NCBI RefSeq assembly: GCF_001949145.1
Contig: NW_019091368.1
Span: 1,134,138-1,198,137, forward strand
From: Acanthaster planci
Lineage: Eukaryota; Echinodermata; Asteroidea; Valvatida; Acanthasteridae
Direction of reading: 5' to 3'
Length of the DNA: 64,000 bases
Shown piece after piece: positions 24,201-36,200 of this stretch (position 1 is the first letter of the stretch; the number at the start of each line of letters is the position of its first letter). Made by a program: the position numbers and the translations under genes. Below the pieces are notes generated by a model. That model was not told the origin of the DNA. It made no database searches and saw nothing but the letters and a program-made list of their open reading frames with translations.

Positions 24201-27200
24201 AGTGGTACTTGCCTCGTCTTTCACCTCTGTGGCCCGGGTTCGAATCCCAACCCAGGCTGACTTAGGGATTGGGCTGTCAGTCCCTACCTATCTCTGTGGG
24301 GTTATACGCTGAATATTCTCCTGTGGTTTTCCTCCACCTCCACAATTGTTACTGCTTCTCACCGTCTCCTCGTCAAGGTTTCTCTAGGCTTTCGAGCTAT
24401 GATCAGTGTTGAAGTCTAGACAACCACAAGACCGGCCACAAGCCCAGCCACAAGTAACGGGATTAACGATGACAAGAGTGTTTCTGTTGCAGTTGGTTTG
24501 AGTTCAGACTGGGGAGTCTTTTGTCGGTTTGGGGATGGTTTTGTGAAGTCTTGTGACAGTCTTAAGAAGTCTGGACAACACTGGCAACAGTGACTTGAGC
24601 ACTTTTGAGGAAGCTTTGGTTTCATTACCAGAAATAATTAATACCAACTGGCTTAGTAGCTCACCTTTCTTCGCCGCTGCACTGGCTGTTGTAGCCATCG
24701 GCCCCGTCAACTTACTGTCGGCTGTCTTCCTCTTATCGCCTCCCTTGGCCGAGCTGGGAACCTTGGTGCCGCTGCCGGCCTTGCCCTCTGCATCCTCCTG
24801 CTCTCGCCTCTCCATCTCCAGCAGCAGCTGCTCATCCTCCTCCTTCTTCTGGTCCAGGAGGTCGTCTTCCGCCTGCCGCTTGGAGGACAGCTGTAGTCAA
24901 GAAACCAGAGTCAATGCCGTGATGCCACTGGAAAGGACGGTTAAAAGGGTTCTATGCGCTGACTGCTGAGAGCACTATGTCAAAGACACATGCTCATCAG
25001 AACGTGGACAATAATACTGATCCCATAGTAACTAGACAAAACAAAGTCAAATCTCTATTACCAGATGTACATGTATGTCATTTGTATGTACAGACAATGA
25101 AACCCACTACTTGCAGGCATGTCGATGGGCACGAAGAAAAAAACCTGAAAACTATTTGTGATGAAATTTATCAGGGGGAGACTACTGCGAGCGTGGAGCA
25201 CAAAGCCCTTATGGCGTGGGGTCTGGGCCTGCTTAAGGGCCCTAGAAAATTTTGGATTGTAGATGCTCTGTGGTACAATATGAGGCAATTCATGGCCCTT
25301 TTGCCTCTAAGTAATTGAAGCAAAATCTTCTCAATAGTAATGATATTTCTCATTATCTTTAAATTATTCTTAATTGCTAACTCTTAATGATTTGTCAATC
25401 TCTTTCAGATCGGCAGCTCCACGCTCAACAAACTTCTTTCCCTCTGCCATGATTTCGATTTTTTCCCGACTGCATGAGAACGTGTATACATACACACGTA
25501 CATGTACTTGTACCAATTTCCAAAAGCCAGTTCGCACATGGCCATGCAGCAGCGCTGTCATGAATTTACATCTCTATGAAACAAGGACCCATTGGGAGTA
25601 ATGCGCATGCATACATATGATAATTAAGAGAATGACCGGTCATGTGAGAGGAATTAACCACTCGTCACTGGTTCCCTTCTTTAGCTACGTAAAGAGAATT
25701 TAGGTTTGTGGGAATCCGCGAAATTCATTCTTTGTTTCCTACGTACCTTGTACATTTCGAAGGGTATTGCTTATACATCCCAAAGCAACACATGAATCAA
25801 ATTGTTTCAACGTACAAATTTCACTGGAAATTTGGGAAATTTTGCACACCGCGTAGTCAACCAACATTTACCCCCCCCAACAACTTATCCCCCCTCCCCC
25901 AAAAGATTTTATTCCAATCTTACACTGAACACGAAGACCACAAATCTGAAGGGAAAACAACCTGATTTCCGTTAAACCGGAAAGATTCCCATGCCTGCAC
26001 TTTTCACATTCTGGTCTAATAGGTTATAAATAATACGGCAGTAATGTGGTCTAACCAAAATCATGAAATGCCGTAATCAATCATGCATGAAATGAAAACA
26101 AAATGAGTAGAATCTGATTCATCTTCTCCTTAAATGTGAAAGTTGATATTCTCCAGGGAACCAATTTTCGGAATAAGTTGCGCAGTTTGCATCATTCTCT
26201 GTGCATAAAAAATTGATTTAATTTGCTGCAAAAAAAAATAAAATCTTCTAGAAAATATTTTTGGGTGTTTTCAGCTTTCAATCTGATATCTGAAATCACA
26301 ATTTTCTGTGAAAATCTGAATATCTGTGTCCTTTGGTCATGCTGAAGAAATACTGGATTAAAAAAAAGATCAGAATCCCAAATCATTATTCCCTCACAAG
26401 TAAACACAAGGACACACAGATATAATAAGCACAAATGGCAACTTACAGATCCAACACACATCGGAATCTTATCCAGCTCCAATACAGCCTGTAATGAAAA
26501 CATTTAAAGTCAAGGCAAACATCACTAATTTTTTTTCAGCAACTAAGTGAAACAGTGTCTTTATCACAAGAAAGGATTGGAATCTAAGGTAAAACCTTGC
26601 AAGAGATAAAAAACAGCAATTTTCCACAGGCAAAATAAGCATGCAGTGGGTTAACAGCTCGAAAGTATTTCTGCAAAGATCAGGTTGAAATCACTATAAA
26701 ACTGTGAACTGATCTCACAGGTGCCAATGAATAATGCTGCACTCTTTACATATCAGTTCCTCTTGTCCTTTTGCTCAATTAAATTTCTGTTTCCATGATC
26801 CTGGCATTTGAGACATTTGCATTTTGAAATGGCCCTGCAAAGATATTTAGTTTGTATCAGAAAGCACAAGTCGAAGATATGATTCCACAGAGGACCAAAG
26901 GGATCAGCACTTCCCATGTAAACAGCATCTAGAAATCACAACGAGGTCAACCACAGCTGCATCCAAATCTGCTGTCTAAGGCTAGGTCTAGGTCTTCAAT
27001 CCATTAGAAATATATGGAGATGTGCAGACAATAGATCAAGCCATAGCTCTGGAAGCCCATTTCAGACACAGTCTAAGTGTTGGCAAGGCAACGTGTCTCT
27101 TCAAACCAAAAGAATCTCAGACAGTGACTACACAGAGAGATGCGGACGGTACCTACCCTTCTGACAGCCGTAACTACATCTTGATCACTCTCCATGCTGA

Positions 27201-30200
27201 GCAGTCGCCTGACTATTGTCTCCAGCTGCTGTGACAGCTGCAAGTCCTTAGGCAGCTTGAACTGAGCTTTAAGTGACGGTAACAAGGAGCAAAACTTTAA
27301 CCTACAGATGAAAAAAATGATAGAGAATGGCAGTGAGGCGGGAGAAGGTCCGCTGAAAAGATTCTGACTAGCTCTTCACTCTTTTCATAAGACGAGTTCT
27401 GAAGCTAAAACTGGGGTTGGGATTAATGTAAAGCAGTGACTGTTTTTCAGTGTTGAATACTCATAGGGCCTGTTTGTTTCACATGGATCTGGATCATGAT
27501 CAGTGCTCCGTCGTTGGTTCACTGACACCAAACTGTGCCTAAACGGATTGAGCAAACCAGTGTCAAGATCCAAATCTGTGTGGAACAAGCAGGCCCTAAA
27601 AGGAATAAAGACAAGAGAGATTTGTGGTAAAACCATGGAATCATTTCTTCAAGACTGTGGGGTCAAGAGAAGCACCTAGGTGTAAATAATTTGACATTTC
27701 AAGTAGCCTGCTCTGGTCTTCTTTACAGACATGCCAAGTTTGAAAACTGTTTTCCAGTATTCTTTAGACCTCAAATCAGTATTTTTGAACCAAAATCCGT
27801 GTTTTTCAAAATTGCCTTATCTGTGTAGTCAATGGTTCCTGACAATTATTTGTTAGACTCACTTGCAGCTCTCTTCCACTTTTCAGAAAATTATTCAAAT
27901 CCAGAGAATTGTTAAGACAAGCAATGCGATTGGCCGAAACGACGGATGAGATCACTTTGTTACACAGTACTACAAACAGGGCGGTACTACTTGTGGTCAC
28001 TGGGTGCTGGATGCCAACGAACGTGAGCTGGATGCCACGCGGAAAGGGGATACATCGCGCACCGCGACACAGCATTACACGCACGATCTGGGGTACGAGT
28101 CAACATGAGAACAACTTTACCCATTCCCTCACGCACGTGCACGCAAGTGGTGTCAGAGAGGATCAAGTTAGTTTCATACTTGGTTGGTTTCCGATCTAAG
28201 CATACATTGCTAATGCACTGCCCAAAGAAACCAGGGCCATTTTCCAAACGCCGCCTAGTGCTCAGTCTCAGGTTAAGCCCAAAACAGAGCCCAATTTAAA
28301 ATTTGGAAAAGGTCCAAACCACTTTTGGGCGCTGAATTTTGCACAGCCTTTGGGCTGTATCCAAATCCATTGCATAAGAGCTAGGTCTGATCTGGGTCTT
28401 TGCTCCATTGGAAATATGTGGAATATACATAGCTGTGGCCCGTTTCAGACATGGTCATGGTTACGAATGCACCGTTTTCAGTGCCAAAACTTCCACAAGT
28501 TATAGACTGATACCAACTACCAATTTCAACGCTACAGGGTATGCGAAGAAACAGGAGTCAAGACACATATTTTATACTTGCTTCAGCCTCTACTAGAGCT
28601 GCAATTGTTTATTTCTGTAAATACATATTTTCGGGGGGAGGGGCAAAGTACTCCCGTATTTTACATCATTTTCCGCACAAAATACAGAAAATCTGCACTA
28701 CTTAGCATATCTGTCTTTAGGTGAAATACTGATGTTTTGATGTCTTTTTACCTGACATTTGGTACAGGATCTTGTGCAAGTTGTATGACGTAGTTGTAAA
28801 GGTTCTCCTTGAAGAAAGACCTGGAGAACAGCTCTAGAGAGAAGTGGCAGATGTCTATGAAAAGCTTCCTGTACCGGTGGTTCTTAGAATGGCAGCATTC
28901 TGTGGACATGCACAAAAAAAAATTGAGATCAACGACGTCAAAAGGTTTTTCTTTTCATTATTGCACTAAGTGGAAATTTAACCAAATCCAAACCGTGTGT
29001 AATAGTGATGAAGGGAAGTCCTACGGTGTCCATCCTGGGTTGTATGAAATAAACCTGTTGGCATTTCAATAAGGCAAGCCAAAATGGAGCACATTGGAGG
29101 TCCTTTAAGGACAGTAATATGTGTTTATGAGGGATCTTGTATCAGCATAGCTATGCGCTGTCTTGCACGATCAGCATGTTGGAGCATGATATTATTAATA
29201 TTATGGTTTATTTCAAAATTTCATTTGCAGCCAAAAGCTGAATTACAGAGAGTTTCCATTTTATGAAGGAAAGACTGTGACAATAATTAAATATAAATTA
29301 AGAAATATACAGAAAAGAAGAACAAAAAGCACATGAGAACAGTTACAAATTTATCAAGATGCTTCAGTTAGGCGCTTCATTCTGAATGACCTTGCTTTTT
29401 AGAAATACTGAACTGGCTGATTAATCTCAACAAGACTGAAGCTACTCATGAACATCCAAATGAACCACAACAAGGGCACTCCTCATCTTCCTTCCAATTT
29501 TTTAAGCGCCGTTACTGAATTTGCTCCGTCCAGTGATGGTCCGTGTCCTTCGCTTACGGTCAAAGCCTCACCTGCAATAAGTTTCCCACACATGTCTTGT
29601 CTCTGTTCTAGCTTGCGATTGTACCGCATGAAGACACACATTGTGCGGGCAGCAGCGAGCTGGACTGGTAATACCCTCTGTGTTAGAAACGTCACGTCAA
29701 AACAGAGAGAGGTAAGTACAGAACAGAAACGATCCCTAAATCCAAGCTGCAGTGTCAACAACTTCAGCGGGCTGGCTACATGTACATGCCATCACTTTAA
29801 TTTCGTAAGGTGACAAGTCCACCATATTGTTCTCAGACACTCTACACGAGGAACAAAAATTAACTTGGCAATCCATGAGCAGCAAGAAAAGGGGGGGCAG
29901 GGAAAAAAATCATAAACCATACCAAAAAATCAGACACAATCATAATTATAAAGAGCACACTAACTCAATGGGCCTTTCAGGCGCAATTTCAAAATTTTCC
30001 TTACTTATTCTCTCTGCATACAGTCTAAAGACTTTCTAGACTGTAAGTAAGGTTTCAAGCAGGACCATTATATGTGACCAGCTGTATTGTTAAAATACCA
30101 GGTTTTCTCCAGTACCCTAGACGTAGAACTATCCTGTACAGCAACTGTTGCAAACAGAAACATATGCCGGTAACTTGGTCGTCTTAATTTCAAGAAACAA

Positions 30201-33200
30201 CCTGAGTTTGTGAAAAACAATGTACTGATGGCAAAATTTAATGAATTTGTCCAAGAAGTGGAAGCCACACTCTTGCAATGGTTCTACAACAAAGGTTGAA
30301 AATGGTAACAAGACAGAATTTGGTTCCAATGCAGACAATTTATGGACGCATAGATCATCTTCACTCCATCCCCACAGGGATTTCTGTGACATCGATGGCT
30401 ACGGTAAACTGTACGTACATGAGACGTGATGTGCCTGAAGATGACGGGCATGATCTTGCTGTAGATCTGGTCACTGGTCAGGCATCGAGGTAGATGGCTG
30501 TACTTGTCAAGGATGTCCCGGTGTAGCCTCCAATTGCGGGAGGCAGCCGCCGCACTCTCCGCTGACAGCAAGGCAGGAATGAGATCAGACAGCCCTGTAA
30601 TCTGTGATGGGGAGGGTAAAACAAGACTTGGATGAACGGCTGGTGAGGAGTCTATGTTGCTGTGTCGTAGCAATTTTCCAAATGAAGGTGTCATTTCCAT
30701 CTCCAGTTTCAGACTTCACCTTGATGCATTTAGTCCCTTGAGTTAGGTACCTTAAGCTTAACGCTCCTTCATTTTCTGCTTCAGAAACATCCAATTGTTT
30801 AACATGAGAGTAACATCTGGACATTGTTTATTTGGTTTCCACAGCACACTTCAACACTGATTGTATAACTTAAGATGGAACCAAAAGATCAGAACAGAGC
30901 CACAATTTTAAAAAAGGCCTATATGGTACTGTACATGTGTACAAACTTTGATTTGGTGTGGTTCGTGACCAAACAATCAATAACTGGGTAATGGGTTTTA
31001 TACATAACTTTGGCAATTCAGGTTTTCAAAAAATGTCGATATTATCTTGTCATTTTCAGTAAAACAGAATCCTATCCAGCCGCACAGAAGATGACATCAA
31101 TATTTCTGACACACTTTAAAACCAAACGAGAGGGAAATCTTGAAGAGTTGGGAGTTTATATGTGTCAATGCAATATTTTTTGATTTGAAACGTTTCATAA
31201 AAAGAGCTAAATGTACGGCATGTGAAAAATATTAATAGGTTTAATTATGTTAATTTCCATCATTCGAGTTTCATTTCCCAAGTTCTCTTTCTGAAACCTT
31301 TCAACAAATCTACACGACATAAAAGGTTAGGCTTTTCATACATGAACTTAAAATGTGAGTTCTGTCCCCCCAAACTGTGAATCTATAAAACAAAAATATC
31401 ACAACGTTACAAATGATAAATACTTCATTCTCTGTGTTCAATACAGTATTTCATTCAAAATATTCCTTTCTCAACAAATCTTGATTAAAAAAGTGTTAAA
31501 TGAGTCATTCCTTTAAATTTTTTATGGTAATAGCAATCACAAAATACTCAGTTTATCATCCATTTTGAATACAAAAACAAGCAAACAGTAGAACAACTAA
31601 ACATGCAGTTAGCTACCACTCTTAAAATGGTACATGCTGGCAGTATGTTGTATCGGGCCGGGATTATCTGCAATTGGCTGGTTCTCACACTGGCTGACAT
31701 TCGCCAACGAGTACAGAAATGAGCAGGGTGAATTGCCCAAGTGCCAAAAACACAATTGTGCTACCCCTACATGATGACTGGCACGATGTCAAAATCACTT
31801 CGGAGTGCTTGCAAGTGATGTGGAAACAGACAAAAACTAGACAAAAAGTTAAATCTAGAAATGTCACACATAGAAACTACAGCATACAGCTGGCTGGTTA
31901 GACAGGACCTGATGTTTTGATCGCAGGAGAACCTTTCTTAAAGGCAAAAAAAATCTCAGGAGTTATGTGCTCATTGTAATTTTTGTATGATTCTAAATGC
32001 AGATCTACAATAAGGTGCTGAACTGAAGTTGATTATTCAACGCTACAGTGTGGAGCAACATGACTGACGTCTTCATGTTTTAGCCGTTTGCCCCTTGTCT
32101 GCAATGGCAGCACCAGGCTAGTATACTCCCCAGGGAGCTGAGATGGTTTCAGGAATGTTCAGATGATGTGAGCCCAATGCGCAGGGATAATGATACTACA
32201 TCAGCGCCTTTGAATAGCAGATATTGTTAGAGACTGTGTGCCTTCTAAATGGTCTGATATTATTATCATTATGTTCACTTTTAATGAATTGATGTGTTCG
32301 GTGCATGAATGAGTGAGGACACTTTGCTTCATGGTAATAACATCCCAAGGGGCCCAGATACCATGTGCATGTCACTTTTTTAGTGGAAATCATTTGCAGT
32401 AAGTACAACTAATTTTCATCAGGAAAACTGTACAAACATGCAAGGCGTGTACATGGACAACAGATTCATGGTGTCATAAATGTGAAGTTTTATCCAAAGA
32501 ACAGTACTTTATTAGTGCATTTGAAATTTGAAAAGGATGAATATTCATTTCCCTCATAACTAGCTCAAGATAAATTTTTTAACAAGATTTTTGTGGCTAC
32601 AGATGTCAATCCTTACATTTCACCATCCCTTATAAACTAATCGTCGTTAATCTATTTCATTTGGAAACGTCCAATCTTACAGGTTAATGCAATAAATGCA
32701 AAATCACAAACACTCTCAATTTTAAACGAATTTTAGGTTAGAGGACACTCAAGACAAGATAAATTCTGGTGCATAGCCGTTGTCATGTTCTAGACCTACA
32801 TTAACCACTACCTGCCGGGTTGATTTCTTGTGAGCGGAGTGTGATGGCGGGACCTTTTCAAGATTTTCTGTTTTCAAAATTTTTCAAAAATTCATGTGTT
32901 CATTTACTGGACGTTTACACCCACACAAACAACTCTCTGGTGGCTACTCTAGTCGGTCAGGAAACCTTCATTGACGCCCGTGTCTTCAGACCAGGCCTGC
33001 AGCCCTGTAAAAAAGATCCCAGAATTGTGTGGTGTTGCATAATTTCCTTTGTTCCGGTGAATGCCAGTAGCATCTTTTCATACGCAGCTGGATTAGTGAG
33101 CAGCAGCACTGTGTCGCTCATCAATGGGGCCCTGGAGCACTTTTATCCGCGGTGCTAATCTGTGGCCTGTTATGCCCAAAACAATGAAATACTGTTTCAA

Positions 33201-36200
33201 AACATTGCAAGACTACCTTTGAAAAATGGAAGTCAAAAAATGATGGCAATTCCTAGCAGCAGGTCCTTTGTTCCGAGTACAGTCTTTTGTTACATAGACC
33301 AGCTCTTTTGTCGGAAACCGGGCACCCCAGCTCTGCGTATAAACACATGGTGCCCAAAACCGGGCTCCCCGGCAGGTAGTGGTTAAGCCTTGCACAGCAT
33401 GCTTGCTCAACTGTCACACCTAACTACAGTAATGTCTGTTCATTCTTAAGTCAAGGGCGTGCGTGTTATTAGTAATACTGTCCAGCTGTGAGGATGCGCA
33501 GGTGGAAACAACCATGAAAAGTGGAGGGGGGAGGGTGGAATACGAAGGGGATTAAAATAGCCAGCTTACCCTTCGGCAAAGAAATAGATTGTCAAAACCA
33601 AACCCAAGAATCTGGGAGTGAAAACGGAGTGGTAAGGAGAACAGTCACAGTTAAATACAGTGAAGTCTGATGACAGATTAGAGGAGGAAATTGAGACGGG
33701 GTAAAGGACAACCGAACTAACATGGAAAATGTGAGCCGCAAAGACACATACAGTCAATAACAAGTGAACGTGATCCAGACGTACAAAGTCAGACAAGGAG
33801 ACGGACAAACAGCCAGTTGCTCAGAAAAGCACTGCTGCCCGGCACAAGAAAACTCAAGGCTCCTTGTTGCCACACTTTCTTCTTTTCTCCAGTTACCTAG
33901 AAACGCACAAAGAAGCACTGCTTCACAAAAAGTTTCAACGCCCAGATTTACTGTTGGGAGTTGGGAAGTTTGCACAGACTAAGGCCTATCCCACAGTGTC
34001 AAATCCTGAACTTTCAATGAACTCCCCAAAATGATGCCAGTATCAAGGTAATTTACTTCCCACAAAAAAAATTTCCAGGCCTGTTTCTGGTGGAAAGCCC
34101 TAAACCCTGACCTCTCATCTACACCACGACCAACTCACGGTGCTACGTTACTCCAGGGACAAACTGCTGCTGGCAGGTTGCTGAGATGGTCATCATTCAA
34201 TCCCATTCCTTGTTGACTTTTCTTCCCCTTGGGATGGGGATGGGCACCTAAGAATGTCTTTGATCTATCCTAATATCTTACAACCTTACAATAATTTGTG
34301 GCTAGGGCTGAGAAAACGGCTCACTTGCCAGCCAATTTTCATTGGTACTCCCTCCAGAATTGGCACTAGTGGTAAAAGACTTGTAGCCGCTTGCCAACTG
34401 TACTGCTTGTTGCCAACATTTCAATTTTCCAAACAGGCCAGATATAGCAGCCAACGTTTGATATACACGTATCACCACACTCCACAAACACTAATTTACA
34501 AGAATCAATTTCACAGTTTCTGTATATTTCTTAGAGCAATCTCAGATTTTTCAAAATTCCAGTTAAAGTTCAACACACAGTCTGTCTCCACAGACTTCTT
34601 GGACTTGGCATGTGTATACAAAACAAATTGTGGATAAAGCTAGCATGTTTAGAAGTGAGCCGGAAGTGTGGAGATGAGCTTGACGTTTTTCACCCATAAG
34701 CCATGCCCGCATAATTTGTGTAGATTCCTAGATCATATTTACATGCTCTTCAGCATTAAAAACTTAGGTTTTCTTTCAGTATGTGTTTTGATAAGTGTAA
34801 GGTTTTCTTCCGTTCACATTTTGGATGACAGTGTATCACTGTCTATAAGGCAGTTTTCCTGATGAGAATAAGAACTTGTACATTTCCCATCTCACAACCT
34901 GCCAATCGAATGAGGGTAGATGTAGATGTGAAACACACATCAAATACAAAGCACAATTTTTCTTCTTTCCAGCAAAGCAAACTGAAAACACGGGAGAAAT
35001 TATCTCAAACTCTAGTGATTTTCGTCTAAAATTTATCAACTACAAAATCGGTTTTACAGGCAGTTCACCTATGAGTAGGATAATCTCACAGTACACCTGC
35101 TGCTTCTCGACCAACATTCCATGAACCAACCCCACTCTGCCTTCTACTTAACCACTCACAACGTACATTACAACACCGGTAACTTCATACTGTCCTTGTC
35201 CCTCTCATGGCTACCATGGCAACTTGCAACACTTGCAAGTCGTACTTTTTTACAGACCCACACAAGGGCTCCATTCAAGGCCATCAGCGATTTATTTTGG
35301 TCTCCTGTTACAAAGCTCAAGATTTTGTTCTTTGAGAGGTAAGGCCGTCTTTCCAACGTAAGAAGCCCTTGAGTCTGAGATCACAATGTCCAGTGGAATA
35401 TATCTAGGAGGTGATGTGGCAAAAACCATGACAACAAAGGCCACAGCTATGGCAGAAGCAGAATTCCAGGTTGAGGCTAATCTGTTAAATTTGCTTAAAA
35501 AAAATCAGTCATAGACCAAACTCTCTGTATCAGCAATGAAGTACTGCTTATTTCGTGGTAAAGAGGTAATTCATAACAACAGACCCCAGGAACTTGACAA
35601 ATCAATATTTTCAATGGCTGAACTCACCTTGGATTCAGTGATCACGTTGCCCCCGCCTTTAGCAAATGCATCTAACGCGTCTGGTAGGTGGGACACAACG
35701 CCCTGAATAACCTTGATGGCCAAGAGAGAAGAGTGGGGAATTCATGTCAGTGCAATGTGAGTGGCATGGAGACTTACTGCTTCAAACTCAAATTAAATGT
35801 GACTACCAGTATTTCTTCTCTTACGTAAAAAAAAAAGAGTGGAAAAATTTCACTGCACCTACATGTACATTATTGTAACTGGCATTTTAACAATTACCTT
35901 CCTGTATTTTTGAACATCGGTATAGGGTTTGACTGCACACTTTGAAATGAAACTCAGTGAGTCAACATAACTTTTTAATGGAACCTCTGCAACTGGTTGG
36001 TGATTTCAAGTGAACAAACTGCGATATTTTGAACAGGGATGCCAGGGAGATTCTTGTCCAAAGCCTGAAATGAAGGCCACAGAAGCCTAAATTTACCTTG
36101 TCAGGGCCTAAAATGAAGGCCAAAGAAGCCTAAATATACATTGTTATGGCCTGAAATTGGCCCAGCATTGCAAGTGAAAAGTCTGAAATCTGGCTACAAC

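Noticed and set aside
24186-24262. Candidate functional tRNA gene
   Set aside because: A and B boxes are good but the acceptor and anticodon stems do not pair well and a SINE body follows.
32820-33158. 112-codon frame inside the TTAA-flanked element
   Set aside because: No transposase motifs; the element is better explained as non-autonomous.
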